The notes: generated by a model from the letters alone, not told the origin. 40,219 bases of DNA from an uncultured Verrucomicrobia subdivision 3 bacterium (GCA_903884535.1 CAISEZ010000100.1:1-40219), one strand, 5' to 3'. Counted from the stretch's first letter, positions 25,019 to 32,913 are shown. Numbers and translations are program-made.

Positions 25019-25318
25019 TTATTCGAAATCGTAAACGACGACTTTTTTCACGAACGGCTTCACGCACTGCGCGATGAATTCCAGGTGCTGCGGGTGCACC
25101 TGATAGTCGTCTTGTGACTGTTTGCTGGTGAAAACGGTGTTCAGCGCGACCTGATAGCTTTGGTCCACGACGGGCCGCGTGCTGCCGACCATTTTGCCGA
25201 TGTGAAAATGTGTCAGTCCGGGAATGGATTTAAGAAATTTTTCCCCGCCGGCGATGACGGCTTCGGCGGCTTCGGGCTGGGCCGGGTCGGTCCAAAAAAT
25301 GACAACGTGTGAAAACAT
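25019..25318 (-). CDS. Dabb-family stress-responsive alpha-beta barrel protein
   Basis: A 99-residue dimeric ferredoxin-like fold protein. FSHVVIFW at residues 2-9 and the central HFHIGKMVGSTRPVVDQSYQ are typical of Dabb proteins, as is the QDDYQVHPQHLEFI helix near the C-terminus. Family members include polyketide cyclases and stress proteins in plants; the bacterial role is usually unknown. The ATG at 25318 is chosen as it starts the first strand. The stop codon is directly adjacent to the convergent xerC stop. Confidence 0.85.
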   Translation of the reverse strand: MFSHVVIFWTDPAQPEAAEAVIAGGEKFLKSIPGLTHFHIGKMVGSTRPVVDQSYQVALNTVFTSKQSQDDYQVHPQHLEFIAQCVKPFVKKVVVYDFE

Positions 25319-25420
25319 AGTTTGTGCGACGGATTTTTCTCCAGAACCAGAGCTGGAGCAAGCCAGGAGTTGGCCCAAGCATCATTTGCCGCCGCCACCC
25401 TTTCGTGTAACAATATCGTC

Positions 25421-28171
25421 ATGCTGCGTCGTGCCGTTCGCATTTTAGCCAGCACGCTGGCCGCGTGGGCACCGCTCACTTGTGTGGCGAGTGACGCAGA
25501 CTATGCGGAAACGGACATCACTACCTGGCATGATTTTTCCGCCTCGCCGGAATGGACTGAGCCGGCACCAGCCACAGCGTCTCAGCCGCTTGCCACGGTG
25601 CGATCAGCGTTCAGTCCGGTTGTGCCTGCGGCGCATCAGCCGGCGGGCGCGCTGTCCGGACGGGTGGTGTTCATGAATTCCGGCCACGGCTGGACTTGGA
25701 ACACGAATGGTTTCTGGTATCTCCAACGACCGACGGCGCTGAATTCGATGAATGAGGATTACGGCAACCTCGACCAGTTGAATTTTTTCGCCGCTTACTG
25801 TTTCAATGCCGGCGCGATCGTCGCCTCGATGCGTCCGCTCGGCCAGCAGACGAATGAAGTGGTGCTCGACAACGTGAGCGCGGGCGTCAGTTTTGCCGGT
25901 GCGTGGACGGACAGCCCCTCGACGGTTTATTTTGGAAAGGCCGGCGACGTGCCGTATCGCTACGCTGCGTTTGACAATACCGAATCAGCCACGGCGACCT
26001 ACACGCCGACCATTCCCGCCACGGGATATTATCCCGTTTATACCTGGGTTCGTCACGGCTCGGATCGCGGCGACCAGCTTTACCGCGTCCGGCACACCGG
26101 CGGCGAAACGCAATATCGCGTGCCGCATTATCTCGTCGGCAACGGTTGGGTTTATCTCGGCGAATATTATTTCAACGCCGGCTCCAATGCCCTGAACGGC
26201 TCCGTCGTCATCAGCAATCTGCGCAGCTCGACGAACGGCACCTACGTCATTGCCGATGCGATTCGTTTCGGCAATGGCATGGGTTCGATTGACCGCGGCG
26301 GCGGCGTGTCCGGCTATCCGCGCGAAGACGAAAGCTGCCGCTACTGGATTCAAGCGAACCTCGGCCAGGGCCAATCCACGTCGCTTTACGACACCAGCGG
26401 CACGGACGAGCAGGACAGCTGGTCCGCGCCGCCGCGCATGTCCGTCGAAATGACCGAGACGACCGGCACGTCATTTTTCAAGCGCATCCACATCAGCTTC
26501 CATTCGAATGCCAGCGCCAACGGCTTGTCGCGCGGGGTGGCAGGTTTGATCACCAGCGTGCCGACGCCGAACCAGGCCGCGCTCGCCAGGCTTTGCGGCC
26601 AGACGGTCAACGACGAGATGGTTTCGCTCGGCTCGCCGCCGCTGGAATACGCGTGGTTCGACGAAGGCACGAACACGACTTTTTCCGGCGCTTACGGAGA
26701 ATTGAGCAACAACAGTTTTGTGAATGTGATGGATGCCACGATCATCGAGGTGGCGTATCACGACAACGTCACCGACGCCGCGCTGCTCCGCGATCCGCGT
26801 GTGCGCAACGGCGTCGCCCGCGCCGCCATGCACGCCGTCGTCAAACACATGAACCAGTTCGACACGAACACTCCGCCGCCGCTGATCTTCCCGCCCGAAC
26901 CGCCGGCGAACGTCCGCGCCATCGGCAGCGCCAACGGTTTGGTCACGCTCGCTTGGGCGGTGCCGGCAAGCGTGGCGAACAGCGGCGCGCCGACGAACTA
27001 CGTTGTTTATCAATCCACCAACGGTTACGGATTTGGCAGCGCGATTTCCGTCGGCAATGTGACGAATTTCACCGTCGCCAATCTGGCGGCGGGCGTGGAT
27101 TATTATTTTCGTGTGTCTGCTGCGAACGCCGGCGGAGAATCGTTGCCGTCCACCGTCGTCGGCTGCCGGCCGCCGCTGGCCAGCGCTTCGCCAAAAGTTT
27201 TGTTCGTGAATGCGTTTGACCGCTTCGATCGCACCACCGACCTCAAACAAAATTTCGTCGCGCAGAATTATATTCCGCCGGGCGGCTCCGGCGGCAACGA
27301 CCGCGTGCTGCCGCGCCGCATCAACTCGTTCGATTACGTCGTGCCGCACGGCCGCGCCGTCAGCTCGTCGGGCGTGGCTTTTGACTCGTGCCAGCACATC
27401 GCCGTGACCAACGACCTCGTCGCGCTGACCAATTATCCCATCGTCATCTGGGCGTGCGGCAACGAATCCACGGTGGACGAAAGTTACAGCAGCGCGGAAG
27501 AGGCCAAGGTCGCGGCGTTTCTCGCCGGCGGCGGAAACCTTTTCACCTCCGGCGCGGAAATCGCCTGGGACTTGGATCGGCCAAGCGGGCCGACGACCGC
27601 CGACCGGAATTTTATCCACAACCAGCTGCACGCCGCCTACGTCGCCGACAGTTCCGGCGTGTGGAATTTCACTGCCGTCACCAATTCGATTTTTTCCTTC
27701 AGCGCCAACGGAAATTTTGACGACGGCTCGAAAGGAATTTATCTCGTCGGCTATCCCGATTTGCTCGCGCCCACCAACGGCGGCGCGGCGGCCGCCGTGA
27801 ATTACAGCAACCTCACTACCGGCGCGGCGGCCATCGTTTACAACGGCGCGGCGGGCGGCGGCAAAGTCGTTTACCTCGGCTTTCCGTTTGAAACCATCAC
27901 CAGCGCGGGCGTGCGCAGTGCCTACCTGGCGGATGTGCTGAATTTTTTCGACGTGAATCCGCTGCGATTTACGGCCGCCACTTCGTCATCAGTCAATCGC
28001 CTCAAGCTCGTGCTGGGCGGCGCGACGGGCGTTTACACACTGCAAACGGCTGCCGTGTTCAACGCCTGGGGCTCGCTGACGAACCTCACGAACACCACCG
28101 GCGCATTTGAGTTCTCCGACATCACGACCAATTCCGCCGTAAAATTTTACCGGCTGAAATCATACCCGTGA
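25421..28171 (+). CDS. Secreted N-acetylmuramoyl-L-alanine amidase (Amidase_3) split by a golvesin-like domain
   Basis: A 916-residue secreted protein with a signal peptide (residues 1-24, ending CVAS-DADY). An Amidase_3 core is interrupted. FMNSGHGW (84-91, zinc His89) and NEDYGN (Glu112) come first, and HISFHSNA (357-364, His361) and IIEVAYHDN (441-449, catalytic Glu443) come later. Between them (about 148-294) is a golvesin C-terminal-like beta domain with a GYYPVYTWV strand. A fibronectin type III domain follows (492-585, FRVSAANAGGES), then an alpha/beta domain of about 280 residues (SPKVLFVNAFDRF onward) and a short beta tail. Peptidoglycan amide cleavage or surface binding is likely. 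The ATG at 25421 starts the signal peptide. Confidence 0.8.
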   Translation: MLRRAVRILASTLAAWAPLTCVASDADYAETDITTWHDFSASPEWTEPAPATASQPLATVRSAFSPVVPAAHQPAGALSGRVVFMNSGHGWTWNTNGFWYLQRPTALNSMNEDYGNLDQLNFFAAYCFNAGAIVASMRPLGQQTNEVVLDNVSAGVSFAGAWTDSPSTVYFGKAGDVPYRYAAFDNTESATATYTPTIPATGYYPVYTWVRHGSDRGDQLYRVRHTGGETQYRVPHYLVGNGWVYLGEYYFNAGSNALNGSVVISNLRSSTNGTYVIADAIRFGNGMGSIDRGGGVSGYPREDESCRYWIQANLGQGQSTSLYDTSGTDEQDSWSAPPRMSVEMTETTGTSFFKRIHISFHSNASANGLSRGVAGLITSVPTPNQAALARLCGQTVNDEMVSLGSPPLEYAWFDEGTNTTFSGAYGELSNNSFVNVMDATIIEVAYHDNVTDAALLRDPRVRNGVARAAMHAVVKHMNQFDTNTPPPLIFPPEPPANVRAIGSANGLVTLAWAVPASVANSGAPTNYVVYQSTNGYGFGSAISVGNVTNFTVANLAAGVDYYFRVSAANAGGESLPSTVVGCRPPLASASPKVLFVNAFDRFDRTTDLKQNFVAQNYIPPGGSGGNDRVLPRRINSFDYVVPHGRAVSSSGVAFDSCQHIAVTNDLVALTNYPIVIWACGNESTVDESYSSAEEAKVAAFLAGGGNLFTSGAEIAWDLDRPSGPTTADRNFIHNQLHAAYVADSSGVWNFTAVTNSIFSFSANGNFDDGSKGIYLVGYPDLLAPTNGGAAAAVNYSNLTTGAAAIVYNGAAGGGKVVYLGFPFETITSAGVRSAYLADVLNFFDVNPLRFTAATSSSVNRLKLVLGGATGVYTLQTAAVFNAWGSLTNLTNTTGAFEFSDITTNSAVKFYRLKSYP

Positions 28172-28235
28172 CCGATGGACCGGCGATCGCCGAATCGGCA
28201 AGCGGGCTCGCCCCATTGCCCCATCAAAATTTCTG

Positions 28236-28266
28236 CTTCGTGACTTGGCGGCTTTGTGGTTAAAAT
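28236..28266. repeat. 8-bp-period array before fabD
   Basis: Three 8-bp units with the pattern CTTnGnGG (28236-28259) end in TTAAAATTTT. The array lies 7 bp before the fabD start at 28274. Its terminal box GTGGTTAAAA matches the ends of the 10-bp arrays at 3621 and 21490. A 12-bp palindrome with a GCGATCGC core lies upstream at 28181-28192. Confidence 0.65.
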
Positions 28267-28273
28267 TTTCGGA

Positions 28274-29266
28274 ATGAGCAAAACTGCATTGTTATTCGCC
28301 GGTCAAGGTGCGCAAGTCGTCGGCATGGGCAAGGACTTGGCTGAAAAATTTCCGTCCGCCCAAGCCTGGTTCGACCGCGCCAATGCCGCGCTTGGCTACG
28401 ATCTCGCCGGCATCTGCTTCAACGGCCCCGAAGCCGATTTGACGAAAACCGAAAACGCGCAACCGGGAATTTTTCTCGTGAGCTGGGTCGCGTTTCAATT
28501 GCTCAAGGAGCAAGTCCAAAGTCTAAAGCCCAAAGCCCAAAGTCCTGGCGCGGCGGACACTCCTTTGGACTTTGAACACGGGACTTTGGACTTCCAAGCG
28601 ACCGCCGGTTTGTCGCTCGGCGAATTCACGGCGTTGACGGCGGCGGGCGCGATGAGTTTTGAGGACGGCCTGCGCGTGGTGCGGCAGCGCGGAAAATTCA
28701 TGCAGGAAGCGTGCGATGTGACGCGCGGCGGCATGGCCGCGATCATCGGCCTCGATGAAACGCCGACGCGCGAAGCGTGCGCGGAAGCGGGTGTGGTGCT
28801 GGCGAATTTGAATTGTCCCGGCCAGTTGGTGATTTCCGGCGCGGCAGAAAACATCACAAAGGCCTGCGAGCTCGCCAAAGCCAAAGGCGCAAAACGTGCG
28901 TTGCCGCTCACCGTTGCCGGCGCGTATCATTCGCCGCTCATGGCCAGCGCGCAGCCGAAGCTCGGTGCGGAACTGGCGAAAGTGAATTTGGTTTCGCCCA
29001 TCGTGCCGGTGATTTCCAACGTCACGGCGCAGGCGCACGGCACGCCGACGGAAATTTCCACGAAGCTCGTGGAACAAGTCTGTGCGTCGGTGCGCTGGGA
29101 GGAATCCATGCGCGCCTTGCTGGCGCAGGGTTTTACGCGGTTCATCGAACTCGGCCCGGGCACGGCCTTGAGCGGCTTCATGAAGCGCATTGATAAATCC
29201 GCGCAAATGCTGAACGTCGCGGATGCGGCGAGTCTGGAAGCTACGGTGAAAGCGCTGGCAGTTTAG
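28274..29266 (+). CDS. fabD: Malonyl-CoA:ACP transacylase with in-frame repeat insert
   Basis: A 330-residue acyltransferase that loads malonyl onto ACP for fatty acid synthesis in the cytoplasm. The N-terminal LLFAGQGAQVVGMGKDL (residues 6-22), the catalytic Ser114 in GLSLGEF and the downstream His in GAYHSPLM are conserved. Normal FabD has only about eight residues between the QLLKEQ-type helix and the GxSxGE site. Here about 28 extra residues (81-108, including QSLKPKAQSPGA and TPLDFEHGTLDFQ) are encoded by two inverted heptad arrays. The insert stays in frame and all catalytic motifs remain, so the enzyme is probably active. It heads the fab cluster. Confidence 0.92.
   Translation: MSKTALLFAGQGAQVVGMGKDLAEKFPSAQAWFDRANAALGYDLAGICFNGPEADLTKTENAQPGIFLVSWVAFQLLKEQVQSLKPKAQSPGAADTPLDFEHGTLDFQATAGLSLGEFTALTAAGAMSFEDGLRVVRQRGKFMQEACDVTRGGMAAIIGLDETPTREACAEAGVVLANLNCPGQLVISGAAENITKACELAKAKGAKRALPLTVAGAYHSPLMASAQPKLGAELAKVNLVSPIVPVISNVTAQAHGTPTEISTKLVEQVCASVRWEESMRALLAQGFTRFIELGPGTALSGFMKRIDKSAQMLNVADAASLEATVKALAV
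28513..28595. repeat. Paired inverted heptanucleotide arrays inside fabD
   Basis: The left arm is 28513-28545: units AGTCCAA, AGTCTAA and two AGCCCAA followed by a partial unit. The right arm is 28563-28595: CTTTGGA-type units, the reverse complement. A GC-rich spacer of about 17 bp separates them. The total is in frame with fabD and encodes about 28 extra residues just before the active-site serine. Confidence 0.85.
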
Positions 29267-29284
29267 CTAATATCGGCCCGGCCA

Positions 29285-29992
29285 ATGACCATGCAGAACT
29301 TTCCAGGATTCGATCACATATTCTCGTTGCACGACCCGCTATCGAACCAACCACTGCGCGGAAAGTTCGAGACAAATATCGACTGTCTAGCACTTACGCG
29401 AGGTGAAACAAGTGTGACAGAGGAGATCCGGATTATTTGGGAAATGGGAGGTGCCATCCCTTCTGATTTTATATGGACAACGTCGGCCCACCCCGTAATC
29501 GCTCATCGCCGAATTCTTGATTTGCTGAGAGAGAATGGCATTACCGGCTGGAGCACCTACCCAGTTATTGTGACAGACAAAGCAGGCCATTTTCATCCGG
29601 ACTATGAAGGCTTGATGATTAATGGGCGTTGCGGTCCAGTGGACTTATCTCGAAGTGTTGTCGTCCTTTCAAAATATCCGGCTGGTTGGTTTCCTCATTT
29701 TTGTGGGCATTATTTCACGGAGGATTCTTGGGATGGTTCGGACATTTTTATGGAGCGAGCTGATTCCAGCGGCAAAGTGACAGCGCGCTGCTTTGTCACA
29801 GAAAAGGTGCAACAAGTGTTCAAGAGGGAAAATATCGAAAACGTCCGCTTGGACTGCCTCGCCGATAAGAGCGTGATGACGTCAATTTATGAAATTGGAA
29901 GATCATATTTGCTGCCTCCCGATTTTGCTCATCGCGTAGCTGCTGCATACGCTCGCGCAGGTATTCCACTGCCTAGAAAATATCAGGGTTGA
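29285..29992 (+). CDS. Orphan protein of atypical base composition inside the fab cluster, possibly Imm11/DUF1629-like
   Basis: A 235-residue soluble protein with no signal peptide or membrane helix. The segment SDFIWTTSAHPVIAHRRI near residue 59, then ITGWSTYPVIV and YEGLMINGRCGPVDL (near 111-125), recalls DUF1629/Imm11-type immunity proteins from contact-dependent toxin loci, but I cannot confirm this. The DNA is clearly less GC-rich than the flanking fab genes and uses many A/T-ending codons. It sits 18 bp after fabD and 80 bp before fabG, on the same strand, so it interrupts an otherwise standard order. No toxin gene is adjacent. I treat it as a recently acquired gene of unknown function. 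Confidence 0.6.
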   Translation: MTMQNFPGFDHIFSLHDPLSNQPLRGKFETNIDCLALTRGETSVTEEIRIIWEMGGAIPSDFIWTTSAHPVIAHRRILDLLRENGITGWSTYPVIVTDKAGHFHPDYEGLMINGRCGPVDLSRSVVVLSKYPAGWFPHFCGHYFTEDSWDGSDIFMERADSSGKVTARCFVTEKVQQVFKRENIENVRLDCLADKSVMTSIYEIGRSYLLPPDFAHRVAAAYARAGIPLPRKYQG

Positions 29993-30029
29993 ATGTGCGC
30001 GTCACTCCACACCCCATCCACCAAATAAA

Positions 30030-30065
30030 ATTCTGTCCATTTTGTTAATTCTGTCAGAAAATTCT
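30030..30065. repeat. 9-bp-period AT-rich array before fabG
   Basis: Three to four 9-bp units of the type ATTCTGTCC, with variants, run from 30030 to 30065. The array ends 7 bp before the fabG start at 30073 and fills the second half of the gap between the orphan gene and fabG. Confidence 0.55.
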
Positions 30066-30072
30066 TAAAACT

Positions 30073-30816
30073 ATGAGCCAACTTACCAATCAAATCGCCG
30101 TCGTCACCGGCGCGGGCCGCGGCATCGGCCGCGCCATCGCCTTAAAATTCGCCGCTGAAGGCGCGGATGTCGTCGTGGTCTCGCGCACGCAGGAAAATTC
30201 CGAGAAGGTCGCGGCAGAAATCCGCGCGCTCGGCCGCCCGGCGTGGGCGTTCGCCGTGGACGTGGCGGATGCCGCCGCCGTCAGCGCCGCCGCCGAGAAA
30301 ATTCTCGCCGAGTGCGGCAAGGTGGACATTCTCGTGAACAACGCCGGCGTCACGCGCGACGGCTTGCTCATGCGCATGAGCGACGCGGATTGGGATACCG
30401 TGCTCGACACGAATCTCAAGGGCGCATTCCTCGTCACCAAGGCGTTCAGCCGCGCGATGATCAAGGCGCGCACGGGCCGCATCATCAACATTTCGTCGGT
30501 CATCGGCCTCATCGGCAACGCGGGTCAGAGCAATTACGCGGCGAGCAAGGCCGGCTTGATCGGCTTCACGCAGTCGTGTGCGCGGGAATTCGCCGGGCGT
30601 GGCATCACGGTGAACGCGATTGCGCCGGGTTTCATCGAGACGGACATGACGGCGGAGTTGAACGAGGCGTTGCGCGCGGAGATTTTAAAGAAGATTCCGC
30701 TGGGCATGTTGGGCCAGTCGGACGACATCGCGGCGGCGGCGCTCTACCTCGCCGGCACGTCCGGCCGCTACGTCACGGGCCAGGTTTTGACGGTGGACGG
30801 CGGCATGGTGATGTGA
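30073..30816 (+). CDS. fabG: 3-oxoacyl-ACP reductase
   Basis: A 247-residue classical SDR that reduces 3-oxoacyl-ACP with NADPH in the elongation cycle. The cofactor motif VTGAGRGIGRAIALK is at residues 11-25, the NNAG segment follows at about 90, and the catalytic triad lies in INISSVIGL (Ser) and YAASKAG (Tyr-Lys, near 155-161). The C-terminal GQVLTVDGGMVM is the usual FabG ending. Context with fabD, acpP and fabF confirms the fatty-acid role over other SDR functions. It lies 60 bp before acpP. Confidence 0.95.
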   Translation: MSQLTNQIAVVTGAGRGIGRAIALKFAAEGADVVVVSRTQENSEKVAAEIRALGRPAWAFAVDVADAAAVSAAAEKILAECGKVDILVNNAGVTRDGLLMRMSDADWDTVLDTNLKGAFLVTKAFSRAMIKARTGRIINISSVIGLIGNAGQSNYAASKAGLIGFTQSCAREFAGRGITVNAIAPGFIETDMTAELNEALRAEILKKIPLGMLGQSDDIAAAALYLAGTSGRYVTGQVLTVDGGMVM

Positions 30817-30876
30817 AGTTTAATGATTCGAAGCTTGACGCGCAGGGCGGTTTTAAGATAGAAAAACAGGATAATT

Positions 30877-31119
30877 ATGTCAGACAAACCTCTCGAACAA
30901 CGCGTAAAAGACATCATCGTTGAACAACTCGGCGTCAAACCCGACCAAGTCACGCCGGCGGCCAAATTTATTGAAGATTTGGGCGCGGACTCGCTCGACA
31001 CCGTCGAACTGGTCATGGCGTTGGAAGAAGAATTCGGCATCGAAGTGCCGGATGAGCAGGCCGAAAAACTCCAGAGCGTCGGCGACGTCATCAAATACGT
31101 CGAAGAAAACGCCAAGTAA
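30877..31119 (+). CDS. acpP: Acyl carrier protein
   Basis: An 80-residue acidic carrier protein. The phosphopantetheine attachment site is Ser39 in [10 protein letters not shown], and the four-helix ACP layout is complete. An AGGA ribosome-binding site lies upstream of the ATG. It carries growing acyl chains between Fab enzymes. A strong hairpin with a T-rich tail follows its stop, before fabF, and may uncouple acpP levels from fabF, as ACP is normally needed in large excess. Confidence 0.97.
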   Translation: MSDKPLEQRVKDIIVEQLGVKPDQVTPAAKFIEDLGADSLDTVELVMALEEEFGIEVPDEQAEKLQSVGDVIKYVEENAK

Positions 31120-31134
31120 GTAATATTTCAACGG

Positions 31135-31181
31135 ACGGGGCAGTTTTGGCTGGACACAGCTTGAACTGCCCCGTTTGATTT
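31135..31181 (+). terminator. Hairpin terminator or attenuator between acpP and fabF
   Basis: ACGGGGCAGTT (31135-31145) pairs perfectly with AACTGCCCCGT (31164-31174). The loop can form a second small stem (GCTG/CAGC). TTGATTTTG follows the stem. The form is that of a rho-independent terminator, possibly partial, since fabF begins at 31186 on the same strand. Confidence 0.75.
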
Positions 31182-31185
31182 TGTC

Positions 31186-32442
31186 ATGGCAAACAACTAT
31201 TCCGACCGCCGCGTGGTGATCTCGGGCATGGGCGTCGTCTCGCCGCTCGGACACGACCTCGAATCGTTCTGGCAAAATCTCATCGCCGGACAGTGCGGCA
31301 TCGACCGGATCACGGCGTTTGACGCGGCCGCGTTTGACACGCAGATCGCCGGCGAGGTAAAGCCCTTCGATCTCGCGCCCGCGTTTCCGTCCCCCAAGGA
31401 AATCCGCCGCACGGACCGCTATTCGCAATTTGCCATTTACGCCGCGTGGAGCGCGCTGAAAGATTCCGGCCTGGACCTCGCCACGGAAAATTGCGACGAA
31501 ATCGGCGCGATGATCGGCTCCGGCATCGGCGGCCTCGCCACCACCACCGACCAGCACAAAATCCTGCTCGAACGCGGCCCCGGCCGCATGTCGCCATTCA
31601 CCATCCCGATGCTCATCGGCAACATGGCGTCCGGCCTCATCTCGATGTATTTCAATCTGCGCGGGCCAAACTTCGCCACCTGCTCGGCGTGCGCGACGGC
31701 GAACCACGCCATCGGCGAAGCTTGGCGCACCATCAAGGCCGGCGACGCGCAAATCATGTTCGCTGGCGGTTCCGAGGCGGCGGTCATTCCCATCGGCATC
31801 GGCGGCTTTTGCGCGATGCGCGCCATGAGCACGCGCAACGACGATCCCAAACACGCCTCCCGGCCGTTCGACAAGGAACGCGACGGTTTCGTCATGGGCG
31901 AAGGCGCGGGCGTCCTGGTTTTGGAAGAACTGGAACACGCCAAAAAACGCGGCGCGAAAATTTATTGCGAAATTGTCGGCTACGGCAACACCGCCGACGC
32001 GCATCATCTCACCTCGCCGTCACCGGGCGGCGAAGGCGCGGCGCGCTGCATGAAAATGGCGCTCCGCACCGGCGGACTGAATCTGACCGACGTGAGTTAC
32101 ATCAATGCCCACGGCACTTCCACGCCGCAGGGCGACGTCTGCGAAACGCAGGCGATCAAGACCGTTTTCGGCGACCACGCGCGCCAGCTCGTCGTCAGCT
32201 CCACCAAAGGCGCGACCGGCCACATGCTCGGCGCCGCCGGCGCGGTGGAAATGGCCGCGTGCGCGCTGGCCATCAAAAACAGCATCGTCCCGCCGACGAT
32301 CAACTTGCAGAACCCCGATCCCGAGTGCGATTTGGATTACGTCCCGAACACCGCGCGCGAAATGCCGGTGAACGTGATCGTGAACAACTCGTTCGGCTTC
32401 GGCGGCCACAACTCGACCATCGCGGCGAAAAAATTCGATTGA
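31186..32442 (+). CDS. fabF: 3-oxoacyl-ACP synthase II (KAS II)
   Basis: A 418-residue thiolase-fold condensing enzyme that elongates acyl-ACP with malonyl-ACP. The Cys-His-His triad is visible: Cys169 in TCSACAT, His309 in NAHGTSTPQGD and His346 in KGATGHMLGAAGA. The C-terminal NNSFGFGGHNS motif is also present. Length and motifs are full. It ends the fab cluster; the stop codon is followed within 4 bp by the left heptad array that leads into the four-helix-bundle gene. Confidence 0.96.
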   Translation: MANNYSDRRVVISGMGVVSPLGHDLESFWQNLIAGQCGIDRITAFDAAAFDTQIAGEVKPFDLAPAFPSPKEIRRTDRYSQFAIYAAWSALKDSGLDLATENCDEIGAMIGSGIGGLATTTDQHKILLERGPGRMSPFTIPMLIGNMASGLISMYFNLRGPNFATCSACATANHAIGEAWRTIKAGDAQIMFAGGSEAAVIPIGIGGFCAMRAMSTRNDDPKHASRPFDKERDGFVMGEGAGVLVLEELEHAKKRGAKIYCEIVGYGNTADAHHLTSPSPGGEGAARCMKMALRTGGLNLTDVSYINAHGTSTPQGDVCETQAIKTVFGDHARQLVVSSTKGATGHMLGAAGAVEMAACALAIKNSIVPPTINLQNPDPECDLDYVPNTAREMPVNVIVNNSFGFGGHNSTIAAKKFD

Positions 32443-32445
32443 TAG

Positions 32446-32480
32446 TTCAGGGTTTAGGGTTCAGCGTTCCGGGTTAAAAC
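32446..32480. repeat. Left heptad array flanking four-helix-bundle gene
   Basis: Five consecutive 7-bp units of the type TTCAGGG (variants TTTAGGG, TTCAGCG, TTCCGGG), with a final TTAAAAC unit. The array begins 4 bp after the fabF stop and ends at the base before the ATG at 32481. Its inverted partner is at 32886. Confidence 0.88.
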
Positions 32481-32900
32481 ATGGCGAGCATCCAACGATT
32501 TGAAGAAATTGAAGCTTGGCAGAAAGGGCGCGAACTGACGCTGCGAATTTATCAAATCACGGCGAAGACATATTTTTCTCGCGACTTCACGCTGAAAAAT
32601 CAGATCAAGCGAGCGGCGGTTTCCATCACTTCAAACATTGCGGAAGGTTTTGAGCGTGGCGGCAACCGTGAATTTATACAGTTTCTTGCCATCGCGAAAG
32701 GTTCCGCCTCCGAGGTAAAATCGCAGCTTTATACGGGCTTGGACGCGGGTTATCTGACCCAGTCTGAATTTGACGAACTTTATAAACAGGCCCACAGCAT
32801 TGTCCTTTTGCTGGGTGGCTTCATTAAATACCTCCAACAATCCGAACTGCGCGGACAAAAATTCAAGGGCGGCGCGAATCAAACCAACCCTGAACCCTGA
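32481..32900 (+). CDS. Four-helix-bundle protein (23S rRNA IVS-encoded/Avd-like family)
   Basis: A 139-residue protein of the PF05635/TIGR02436 type. The N-terminal FEEIEAWQKGRELTLRIY helix, the highly conserved RAAVSITSNIAEGFERGG (residues 45-62) and the later EFIQFLAIAKGSASEVKSQL helix are diagnostic. Relatives are encoded in 23S rRNA intervening sequences and in diversity-generating retroelements (Avd), where the pentameric protein binds nucleic acid; most are orphans of unknown function. The gene is bracketed by inverted heptad arrays. The C-terminal NPEP and the TGA stop are encoded by the right array. The tight fit between array ends and start and stop codons suggests that gene and repeats form one unit. 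Confidence 0.93.
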   Translation: MASIQRFEEIEAWQKGRELTLRIYQITAKTYFSRDFTLKNQIKRAAVSITSNIAEGFERGGNREFIQFLAIAKGSASEVKSQLYTGLDAGYLTQSEFDELYKQAHSIVLLLGGFIKYLQQSELRGQKFKGGANQTNPEP

Positions 32901-32913
32901 ACCGTAAACCGTG
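32886..32913. repeat. Right heptad array flanking four-helix-bundle gene
   Basis: Four 7-bp units of the type AACCCTG (then AACCGTA and AACCGTG), the reverse complement of the left array unit. It contains the stop codon of the four-helix-bundle gene (32898-32900), and its last three bases are the GTG start codon of the thymidine phosphorylase gene (32911-32913). Confidence 0.88.

Noticed and set aside
26471-27631. 386-residue minus-strand open frame inside the amidase gene
   Set aside because: Composition of a shadow frame; the plus strand has continuous domains.
30880-32007. 375-residue minus-strand open frame opposite acpP and fabF
   Set aside because: Both plus-strand genes are certain by catalytic motifs.
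32446-32913. CRISPR-like or telomere-like interpretation of the heptad arrays
   Set aside because: Units are contiguous 7-mers with no unique spacers, and the two arms are inverted, so this is neither a CRISPR nor a chromosome end.
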